Shown piece after piece: positions 48,652 through 56,042 of a stretch of DNA of 64,000 bases. This DNA comes from Pseudoduganella armeniaca (GTDB taxonomy: Bacteria; Pseudomonadota; Gammaproteobacteria; Burkholderiales; Burkholderiaceae_D). Made by a program: the position numbers and the translations under genes. Position 1 is the stretch's first letter. Each line of letters begins with the position of its first letter. Where the stretch lies: assembly GCF_003028855.1 (NCBI RefSeq), contig NZ_CP028324.1, positions 806,001-870,000 of the forward strand, written 5' to 3'. The notes beneath the pieces are model-generated. The model was given only the letters and a program-made list of their open reading frames with translations, was not told where the DNA came from and did no database searches.

Positions 48652-49941
48652 ATGGATACAGTGATGGATACCGCGATTTCGGAGTACATGGAACAACTGG
48701 GCCGCCGTGCCCGCGCCGCCTCGCGCGCGATGGCCCGGGCCGACACGGCCACGCGCAACCGCGCGCTGACCCTGATCGCCGCCGCGATCGAGCGCGAGGC
48801 GCCAGCGCTGCGCGCTGCCAACGCGCAGGACATGGAAGCGGCGCGCGCCAACGGCCTGGCGCCGGCGATGCTGGACCGCCTGGCCCTGTCCGACAAGGCC
48901 ATCGCCACGATGGTCGAAGGACTGCGCCAGATCGTCGCGCTGCCCGATCCGGTGGGCGAGATCTCCAACCTGAAGGTGCGCCCGACCGGAATCCAGGTCG
49001 GCCAGATGCGCGTGCCGCTGGGCGTGATCGGCATCATCTACGAAGCGCGCCCGAACGTGACGGTGGACGCGGCCGGCCTGTGCATCAAGAGCGGCAACGC
49101 GACGATCCTGCGCGGCGGCTCGGAAGCCATCCACTGCAACCGCGCGCTGGCGCGCATCGTCAAGGCGGGGCTGGAACAAGCCGGCCTGCCGGCCGACGGC
49201 GTGCAGGTGGTCGACACGACCGACCGCGCGGCCGTGGGCGCGCTGATCACGATGCCGCAGTATGTGGACGTGATCGTGCCGCGCGGCGGCAAGGGCCTGA
49301 TCGCGCGCCTGATGGCCGAAGCCACGGTGCCGATGATCAAGCACCTGGACGGCATCTGCCACGTCTACATCGATGCCAAGGCCGACCTGCAGAAGGCGCT
49401 GGACATCGGCTTCAACGCCAAGTGCCACCGCTACGGCACCTGCAACACGATGGAAACGCTGCTGGTCGAACGGACCATTGCGCCGACGGTACTGCCGCAA
49501 CTGGCGCAGCGCTACCTGACGGAGTCGGTCGAGCTGCGCGCCGATGCCGAGAGCCATGCGATCCTGGCCGCCGCCGGCTACCCGCACCTGGCGCAGGCGA
49601 CGGAAGAAGACTGGGCCACGGAATACCTGGCGCCGATCCTGGCTGTGAAGATCGTCGACGGCATCGATGCGGCGATGGATCACATCAACACCTGGTCGTC
49701 CAAGCACACCGAAGCCATCGTTACCGAGGACTACAGCGCGGCGATGCGTTTCCTGCGCGAAGTCGATTCCGCCTCCGTGCTGGTCAACGCGTCGACGCGT
49801 TTCGCCGACGGCTTCGAATACGGCCTGGGCGCGGAGATCGGCATTTCGAACGACAAGCTGCACGCGCGCGGCCCGGTGGGCCTGGAAGGCCTGACGTCGC
49901 TGAAGTACGTCGTGTTCGGTCACGGCGAAATCCGCTCATAA
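48652..49941 (+). CDS. proA: Gamma-glutamyl phosphate reductase ProA
   Basis: NADPH-dependent second step of proline synthesis, 429 residues. ALDH-like fold with VPLGVIGIIYEARPNVT, the catalytic-Cys segment NAKCHRYGTCNTMETLLV and the C-terminal FADGFEYGLGAEIGIS. The start region carries a 12-base tandem duplication (GTGATGGATAC twice), giving two possible in-frame ATGs at 48652 and 48664. It starts 2 bases after holA. Confidence 0.96.
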   Translation: MDTVMDTAISEYMEQLGRRARAASRAMARADTATRNRALTLIAAAIEREAPALRAANAQDMEAARANGLAPAMLDRLALSDKAIATMVEGLRQIVALPDPVGEISNLKVRPTGIQVGQMRVPLGVIGIIYEARPNVTVDAAGLCIKSGNATILRGGSEAIHCNRALARIVKAGLEQAGLPADGVQVVDTTDRAAVGALITMPQYVDVIVPRGGKGLIARLMAEATVPMIKHLDGICHVYIDAKADLQKALDIGFNAKCHRYGTCNTMETLLVERTIAPTVLPQLAQRYLTESVELRADAESHAILAAAGYPHLAQATEEDWATEYLAPILAVKIVDGIDAAMDHINTWSSKHTEAIVTEDYSAAMRFLREVDSASVLVNASTRFADGFEYGLGAEIGISNDKLHARGPVGLEGLTSLKYVVFGHGEIRS

Positions 49942-49952
49942 CAAGGAACCCC

Positions 49953-50381
49953 ATGCTCTGGATCAAAGCGCTGCACATCGTCTTCGTCACGTCGTGGTTT
50001 GCCGGCCTGTTCTACCTGCCGCGCATCTTTGTGAACCTGGCGATGGAAACGCCGGGATCGACGACGGAACGGCTGCTGCTGATGGCGCGCAAGCTGTACC
50101 GCTTCACGACGATGCTGGCCGTGCCGGCCGTCGTATTCGGCCTGGTCCTGGCATGGATGCAGTACAGCGGCCCGGAAGGCATGAAGCTGCCGGGCTGGCT
50201 GCATGCCAAGCTGCTGTTCGTCGTGCTGGTGCTGGGCTATCACCATGCCTGCGGTTCGCTGCTGAAGAAGTTCGAACGTGGCACCAACAAGCGCGGCCAC
50301 GTGTTCTACCGCTGGTTCAACGAGGTGCCGGTGTTGCTGTTGCTGGTCATCGTCATCCTCGTCGTCGTCAAACCGTTCTGA
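49953..50381 (+). CDS. hemJ: HemJ-type protoporphyrinogen oxidase (CopD family)
   Basis: Integral membrane protein of 142 residues with four hydrophobic helices. The N-terminal LWIKALHIVFVTSWFAGLFY holds the conserved His that in HemJ is a heme ligand. LYRFTTMLAVPAVVFGL and KLLFVVLVLGYHHACG follow, with the conserved basic residues. It oxidises protoporphyrinogen IX in heme synthesis. The frame is open upstream through proA; the ATG at 49953 with AAGGAA before it is used. Confidence 0.88.
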   Translation: MLWIKALHIVFVTSWFAGLFYLPRIFVNLAMETPGSTTERLLLMARKLYRFTTMLAVPAVVFGLVLAWMQYSGPEGMKLPGWLHAKLLFVVLVLGYHHACGSLLKKFERGTNKRGHVFYRWFNEVPVLLLLVIVILVVVKPF

Positions 50382-50391
50382 CGCAAGCGCC

Positions 50392-50997
50392 ATGAGCAAG
50401 AGCTGCCAGTACTATTTCGCGCCGCATTCACCGTGGGCCTACCTGGGCCATGAGCGCTTCGTCGCGCTGTGCCGCCGGCACGGCGTGGCGATCGACCTGC
50501 GTCCGCTCGACCTGGGCAAGGTGTTCGCCACGTCCGGCGGCCTGCCGCTGGCCAAGCGCCCCCCGCAACGCCAGGCCTACCGGCTGACGGAACTGGCGCG
50601 GTGGTCGGCCTACCTGGGCATACCGTTGAAGCCGCAGCCGACCTATTCTCCCGTGTCGCCGGAGGCGGCGGCAAAGCTGATCGTCGCGGCGCGGTTGGGC
50701 CACGGCGTCGAGCAGGCGCTGGCACTGGCAGGCGCGATCATGCGCGGGCTGTGGGCCGAGGACCGCAATATCGGCGACGAGGCCACGCTGGCCGCGATCG
50801 CCAACGACTGCGGCGTGGATGGCGCGCAGCTGCTGAAGTCGTCGCAGACGGCCAGCGTGCAGGCCGAGTACGACCGCAACACGGACGAAGCCATGGCCGC
50901 CAGCGTGTTCGGCTCGCCGTGGTACGTGTACCAGGGCGAAAGCTTCTGGGGCCAGGACCGGCTGGACTTCCTCGAGCGGGCCATCACGGGACAGTAG
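50392..50997 (+). CDS. DsbA/HCCA-isomerase family (GST kappa-like) protein
   Basis: Thioredoxin-fold protein of 201 residues resembling 2-hydroxychromene-2-carboxylate isomerase. The active-site Ser region is YYFAPHSPWAYLGHERF, and the C-terminal motif VFGSPWYVYQGESFWGQDRL is diagnostic. It lacks a signal peptide and the CxxC of DsbA. Its own substrate is unknown. It starts 10 bases after hemJ and ends 7 bases before hairpin repeat D. Confidence 0.85.
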   Translation: MSKSCQYYFAPHSPWAYLGHERFVALCRRHGVAIDLRPLDLGKVFATSGGLPLAKRPPQRQAYRLTELARWSAYLGIPLKPQPTYSPVSPEAAAKLIVAARLGHGVEQALALAGAIMRGLWAEDRNIGDEATLAAIANDCGVDGAQLLKSSQTASVQAEYDRNTDEAMAASVFGSPWYVYQGESFWGQDRLDFLERAITGQ

Positions 50998-51004
50998 CAA
51001 CGCC

Positions 51005-51057
51005 GGGGACAGGCACCTGTTTGCGGGTCGGAGACCCGCAAACAGGTGCCTGTCCCC
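51005..51057. repeat. 53-base hairpin repeat, copy D
   Basis: Perfect 25-base arms (51005-51029 and 51033-51057) around GGA. The outer part is GGGGACAGGCACC; the inner stem is TGTTTGCGGGTC, almost identical to copy A, and the flanks ACGCC and TCGGGTT also match A. It begins 7 bases after the preceding stop codon. Confidence 0.92.
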
Positions 51058-51094
51058 TCGGGTTTGATTTTCACAACGGATAAAGGGTACCCCC

Positions 51095-52318
51095 ATGACT
51101 TCCTATTTCTGCCCATGCCCGCGCGGCATGGAAGCCGCTCTTGCTGAAGAGCTTCTCGAGATCGCGCAAAGCACCGCCAGCCCCACGCTGAAGGTGCACA
51201 ACCAGGTGCCGGGCGGCGTGCACTGCTCGGGCGACCTGTATGACGCCTACCGCATCAACCTGCACTCGCGCATCGCCTCGCGCGTGCTGATGCGCATGGG
51301 CGTGTGCCACTACCAGAACGAGAACGACATCTACGACCTGGTGCTGGCGCAGCCATGGGAAGAGTGGTTCGGCATCGACCACACGATCCGCGTGGACGTC
51401 ACCGCCATCAAGTCGCCGTTGAAGAGCATCGAGTTCACGACGCTGAAGATCAAGGACGCCGTGTGCGACCGCTTCCGCGACATGTACGGCAAGCGCCCGT
51501 CCGTCGATACGCGTGAGCCCGACATGCGCATCGCCGGCTTCCTCGACCAGCGCCAGTTCATCGTCTACCTGGACACCTCCGGCGAGGCGCTGTTCAAGCG
51601 TGGCTGGCGTACCGAGACCGGCGACGCGCCGCTGCGCGAGAATCTGGCCGCGGGCCTGCTGCGCGTATCGGGCTGGAAGCCCGGCATGCCGCTGTTCGAC
51701 CCGATGTGCGGCTCCGGCACGATCCTGTGCGAGGCGGCGCAGATGGTGCAGGGCGTGCCGCCCGGCGCCCGGCGCCGCTTCGCCTTCGAGAAATTCCACG
51801 ACTTCGACCCGGCCCCGTGGCAGGAAATGAAGGCGGCGATCAAGGCCAATCCGCTGCCGACCGAGCCGACCATCTTCGGCTCCGACATCTCGGGCGACAT
51901 GGTGGCAATGACGCGCCACAACCTGAAGAATGCCGGTATCCTGTTCGACGTGCCGCTCAAGCAGATCGAGGCGCAGCAAGTGCAGGCGCCGACGGCGCAG
52001 CCGGGCATCCTGCTGACCAACCCGCCGTACGGCGAGCGGATCGGCGTGCGCGGCGACAGCACCTTGCCGGAAGACGACCTGGCGAAATCGTTCTACGCCG
52101 ATTTCAGCAAGACGTTAAAACAGCGCTTCGCCGGCTGGACGGCCTACCTGTTCACGGCCGACCTGGGCCTGCCCAAGCTGCTGCGCTTGAAGGAATCGCG
52201 CAAGACGCCGTTCTTCAATGGCGCGCTGGAATGCCGGCTGTTCCGCTTCGACATGGTGGCCGGCTTCAACCGCCGCGAAGAGGCGCTGCCGAAGGAAGGG
52301 CCGCAGCAGGATAATTGA
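51095..52318 (+). CDS. rlmL: THUMP-domain 23S rRNA methyltransferase (RlmL-like)
   Basis: SAM-dependent RNA methyltransferase of 407 residues corresponding to the N-terminal (m2G2445) half of E. coli RlmKL. The THUMP domain occupies about residues 45-160. SAM-binding FDPMCGSGTILCEAA and the catalytic LLTNPPYGERIG (NPPY) lie in the C-terminal half. The C-terminal RlmK-type methyltransferase half of the fused enzyme is absent. It follows repeat D by 37 bases. Confidence 0.9.
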   Translation: MTSYFCPCPRGMEAALAEELLEIAQSTASPTLKVHNQVPGGVHCSGDLYDAYRINLHSRIASRVLMRMGVCHYQNENDIYDLVLAQPWEEWFGIDHTIRVDVTAIKSPLKSIEFTTLKIKDAVCDRFRDMYGKRPSVDTREPDMRIAGFLDQRQFIVYLDTSGEALFKRGWRTETGDAPLRENLAAGLLRVSGWKPGMPLFDPMCGSGTILCEAAQMVQGVPPGARRRFAFEKFHDFDPAPWQEMKAAIKANPLPTEPTIFGSDISGDMVAMTRHNLKNAGILFDVPLKQIEAQQVQAPTAQPGILLTNPPYGERIGVRGDSTLPEDDLAKSFYADFSKTLKQRFAGWTAYLFTADLGLPKLLRLKESRKTPFFNGALECRLFRFDMVAGFNRREEALPKEGPQQDN

Positions 52319-52385
52319 CCTGGTGCGGCAACCGGCGTGGCGCTTGTCGCGCTACGCCGGATTCGATTCATTAACGATAGAGCGC

Positions 52386-53672
52386 ATGCTGCCAGACACC
52401 AGCCCCGACATCCCACCCGATCCCGTTCCACCGGTGCCGCCGCGCACCAAGCCCCATATGCGGCCACTGGGCCGCGGCGGCCTGGCGGTCGTGCTGGCGG
52501 GGCTGTCGATGCTGGGGCCCTTCTGCATCGATGCCTACCTGCCCGCCTTCCCCAATATCCAGGCCTCGCTCGGCGCCTCCGGCCTGGAGGTGCAGCAAAG
52601 CCTGACGGCGTATATGCTGGCTTTCGCGGCGATGGTGCTGTGGCATGGCGCGCTGTCCGATGCGTTCGGCCGCCGCAACGTCATCCTGGTGTCGCTGGTG
52701 CTGTTCGCCATCGGCACCGTCGGCTGCGCGGCCGCGCACAGCGTGCATTACCTGTGGTTCTTCCGCGTGCTGCAGGGCGTGTCGGCGGGGGCCGGCGTCG
52801 TCGTCGGCCGCGCCATCATCCGCGACCTGTACCACGATGCCGAGGCGGCCCGGCTGCTGTCGCTGGTCACGATGATCTTCTCGATCGCCCCCGCGGTGGC
52901 GCCGATCATGGGCGGTGTCATCGTCAAATACACCGACTGGCGCACGATCTTCCTGACCCTGTTCGCGTTTGCCGTGGGCCTGTTCATCGTCTGCTGGCGG
53001 CGCCTGCCGGAGACGCTGCCACTGCACAAGCGCCAGCCGTTCAACCCGCGCTTCCTGGTCCACAACTACCGCGAGATCCTGGGTTCGCCGCTGTTCCACC
53101 TGAAGTCCGGCGTGGTCGCGTTCAACTTCGCCGGCCTGTTCGTCTACATCACGGCCGCTCCCGTCACCCTGCCCACCCAGCTGCACCTGGGCCCCGACCA
53201 GTTCGGGTGGCTGTTCATCCCGGCGGTGAGCGGCATCTTCACGGGCGCGCTGGCGGCCAACCGCATCGCCGGCAAGATGACGTTCTCGCGCCAGATCGGC
53301 ATCGGCTTCTGCTTCCTGCTGGCCGCCGCCGGTTGCAACGTGCTGTACCACCTGTTCATGCCGCCGTCGGTCCCCTGGAGCCTGCTGCCGCTGTTCTTCT
53401 ACACCTTCGGCATGTCCGTCGTCGCGCCGGCCGCCACCTTGCTGGCGCTGGACCTGTTCCCGCACATCCGCGGCACCGTCGCTTCCTGCCAGTCGTTCGA
53501 GACGACGCTGATGGGCGCCATCGTCGCCGGCGTCGTCGCGCCGGCCCTGGCCGGATCCGTGCTGTGGCTGGCGATGGGCCAGTTGGTGGCCACCTGTGTC
53601 GCCCTGGTGTTGTGGCTGGTGGCGCGCGGCTATCGCCAGCGGCTCGCGCTCGATACCGTCAAACAACAGTAA
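52386..53672 (+). CDS. Bcr/CflA-family multidrug efflux MFS transporter
   Basis: Inner-membrane drug:H+ antiporter of 428 residues with 12 predicted helices. LGPFCIDAYLPAFPNI in helix 1 and SDAFGRRNVILVSL in the loop between helices 2 and 3 are typical of Bcr/CflA. VVGRAIIRDLYHDAEAARLLS and APIMGGVIV also fit. The Pro-rich N-terminal extension (residues 2-25) is unusual, and a second in-frame ATG at codon 25 (MRPLGRGG) is an alternative start. It is 67 bases after rlmL. Confidence 0.9.
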   Translation: MLPDTSPDIPPDPVPPVPPRTKPHMRPLGRGGLAVVLAGLSMLGPFCIDAYLPAFPNIQASLGASGLEVQQSLTAYMLAFAAMVLWHGALSDAFGRRNVILVSLVLFAIGTVGCAAAHSVHYLWFFRVLQGVSAGAGVVVGRAIIRDLYHDAEAARLLSLVTMIFSIAPAVAPIMGGVIVKYTDWRTIFLTLFAFAVGLFIVCWRRLPETLPLHKRQPFNPRFLVHNYREILGSPLFHLKSGVVAFNFAGLFVYITAAPVTLPTQLHLGPDQFGWLFIPAVSGIFTGALAANRIAGKMTFSRQIGIGFCFLLAAAGCNVLYHLFMPPSVPWSLLPLFFYTFGMSVVAPAATLLALDLFPHIRGTVASCQSFETTLMGAIVAGVVAPALAGSVLWLAMGQLVATCVALVLWLVARGYRQRLALDTVKQQ

Positions 53673-53704
53673 GCCCGGTTAGCGAAAAAATTTCGCCAGG
53701 AAAT

Positions 53705-53732
53705 TTGCCTTCCCGCTAAGGACAGGTATATT
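53705..53732 (+). promoter_or_regulatory. Candidate promoter for the signalling operon
   Basis: TTGCCT (53705-53710) and TATATT (53727-53732) are spaced by 16 bases. They lie within a structured stretch in which TTAGCG (53679) and CGCTAA (53714) could pair around the shorter hairpin GCGAAA/TTTCGC. The leader to the start of the kinase gene would be about 150 bases. Confidence 0.35.
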
Positions 53733-53889
53733 TATGCTACCATGAATGTTTAGTTGCTTCGTGTAAATACTTTGGCAACAAAGATTTGCACTTCGACAAG
53801 CAGTTCAACCAGCAGTCCGACCGGGTGGCATGCCGCAGCAGGGCAGGACCGCCTTTTTTCCAGACGAGTCCACTGGCGCCAGTGAAACG

Positions 53890-56028
53890 ATGCATCAACC
53901 AGACCACGATATCCGCAATCGGCTGCTGATCGCCCGGCTGCCGGCGATGCCGCAGATCCTGATCAAGCTGATCGAGCTGCTGCAGACCGACGACGCCGGC
54001 ATGCCGGAGCTGGCGGACCTGATCGCCAAGGATGCGGGCATGACGGGCAAGATCCTGGCCGTCGCCAACAGTTCGGCCTACCAGCGCGGCAACCGCAGCG
54101 TGGGCCTGGAGCAGTCGCTGGTCTCGCTCGGCACGGACATGATCAAGACGCTCGTCATCAGCGAGTCCGTGTTCCAGACCTTTAATAACTTTCCGCATTC
54201 GGGCGGGACCGACCTGCGCGCCTTCTGGAAGCACGCGCTGGGCGCGGCCGTCGTGGCGCGCGATGCCGCGCGCCTGATGGACTACGCCCACGTCGAGGAA
54301 GCCTACCTGGCGGGCCTGCTGCACAATGTGGGCCGCCTGGCCCTGCTGGCCACCGCGCCGCGCGAGTACGCCACCAACTTCCTGGCGCGCGACGACGCCG
54401 ACCTGTGCGCCATCGAGCAGCGCACCTTGCAGATCACGCACACGGAAGCGGGCGCCTGGCTGATCGAACGGTGGAACCTCGATTCCTTCCTGGCCGACAG
54501 CGTGCTGTATCACCACGAGCCGGTCGCGCGTCTCGAATCGGCGCATCCTTTAATCCGCATCGTGCGCCTGGCGCACCTGCTGGTCCACCATGCTGACCAG
54601 CCAGACCTGGTGATCGAGGCAGCCGCCCTGTGCGGCATCGGCGAACAGGCGCTGGACGGCATCATGCAGGCCGCCGCGCGCCAGGTGCGCCAGTCGGCCG
54701 ACTACCTCGGCATCGACCTGACGGGGGCCGACGAGATCGTGGCGCCGCCGGCCGTGATGCCGCCGCCGGCCGACCCGGTGCAGCAGCGCCTGCAGGAAGA
54801 GGTGCGCAACATGATGCTGGTCTCCGAGATGGGCCAGTCGATCGCGCGCCAGCAGGGCGAGACGCACATGCTGGAAGCGATGACGCGCTCGGCGCGCGTG
54901 CTGTTCGATTTCGGCACGGCCGTGATCCTGCTGGAGAATCCCACCGGCCAGGCCCTGGTCGGCGTGGCGGCCGGCGAACACCAGCAGCGCCTGGCGCAAT
55001 TCGCCATCGCGCTGGACCGCCCGGGCATCATCGCCACGGCCGCCGTCGAACGGCGCGTGACGCTGGCCACGCGCGGCGCCCAGCCACTGGGTATCGCCGA
55101 AGAGCAGCTGTTCCGCATCCTCGGCACCGAGTCGATCGCCTGCGTGCCACTGCTGGCGGGCCAGCGCTGCCTCGGGGTGCTGATCGGCGGCGTCGACGCG
55201 TGGCGCCTTCCGGACCTGCACAAGCGTGAGCGCTTCCTGCAAGCGTTCGGCAACCAGGCCGCCAGCGCACTGGAGACGGCGCTGTCGGAGCGCGGCCATG
55301 CCAAGCGCCAGATCGCCCATGTGGCGGACGAATACCGCGACGCCACCCGGCGCGTGCTGCACGAGGTAAACAACCCGCTGTCGATCATCAAGAACTACCT
55401 GTCGGTGCTGGACGCGAAACTGGCGCGGCGCGAGCCGGTGGTGTCCGAGATGTCGATCCTGAACGAGGAAATCGACCGCGTCGGCCAGCTGATCGGCGGC
55501 CTGGCCGACCTGCAGCCCACGGACGCCAGCCGCGTGACCAATATCGCCCGCGTCGTCGACGACGTGCTGCGCCTGTTCCGCGCCACCGATTTCCTGCCCG
55601 CGTCGGTGCAGGTGCTGGTGCGCATGCTGGACGAGCCGAACGAGGTGGCCGGCGACGCCGACCTGCTCAAGCAGATCCTCGTCAACCTCGTCAAGAATTC
55701 GGTCGAGGCGATGCCGCAGGGCGGCCGCATCGAGATCGCCAACCGCGGCCACGTCAACCGCGAGCGCCGGCTGTACGTGGAGCTGGTCGTCAGCGATTCC
55801 GGCCCGGGCCTGGCGCCCGACGTGCTGGCCAACCTGTTCGGCGCCGTGCAGAGCCGCAAGGAAGGCAAGCACCATGGCCTGGGCCTGTCGATCGTGCATG
55901 GCCTCGTGCGCAAGCTCGATGGCCTGATCGCGTGCCGCAGCGGCAAGGGCGGCACCAGCTTTGAAATTCTCCTGCCCGCGCGCACCGACAAGGTCGGCGC
56001 CGGCGTTCCTGCGCGTTTGACCGATTGA
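53890..56028 (+). CDS. HDOD-GAF-histidine kinase signalling protein
   Basis: Multidomain sensor of about 712 residues. The HDOD domain (about 5-220) starts NRLLIARLPAMPQILIKLIE and contains AYLAGLLHNVGRLALL; such domains lack HD-GYP catalysis and act as regulatory scaffolds. A GAF domain (about 305-450) senses an unknown ligand. A kinase core has the H-box RRVLHEVNNPLSIIKNYL (His near 490), the N-box LVNLVKNSVEAMPQGG and G-boxes DSGPGLAPDVL and HGLGLSIVHGL. No transmembrane helices are visible. The start is uncertain: ATG 53890 (MHQPDHDIR) or ATG 53830; the former begins nearer the conserved domain. The response-regulator gene starts 14 bases after its stop. Confidence 0.85.
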   Translation: MHQPDHDIRNRLLIARLPAMPQILIKLIELLQTDDAGMPELADLIAKDAGMTGKILAVANSSAYQRGNRSVGLEQSLVSLGTDMIKTLVISESVFQTFNNFPHSGGTDLRAFWKHALGAAVVARDAARLMDYAHVEEAYLAGLLHNVGRLALLATAPREYATNFLARDDADLCAIEQRTLQITHTEAGAWLIERWNLDSFLADSVLYHHEPVARLESAHPLIRIVRLAHLLVHHADQPDLVIEAAALCGIGEQALDGIMQAAARQVRQSADYLGIDLTGADEIVAPPAVMPPPADPVQQRLQEEVRNMMLVSEMGQSIARQQGETHMLEAMTRSARVLFDFGTAVILLENPTGQALVGVAAGEHQQRLAQFAIALDRPGIIATAAVERRVTLATRGAQPLGIAEEQLFRILGTESIACVPLLAGQRCLGVLIGGVDAWRLPDLHKRERFLQAFGNQAASALETALSERGHAKRQIAHVADEYRDATRRVLHEVNNPLSIIKNYLSVLDAKLARREPVVSEMSILNEEIDRVGQLIGGLADLQPTDASRVTNIARVVDDVLRLFRATDFLPASVQVLVRMLDEPNEVAGDADLLKQILVNLVKNSVEAMPQGGRIEIANRGHVNRERRLYVELVVSDSGPGLAPDVLANLFGAVQSRKEGKHHGLGLSIVHGLVRKLDGLIACRSGKGGTSFEILLPARTDKVGAGVPARLTD

Positions 56029-56042
56029 AGTGTAAGGCAAAG

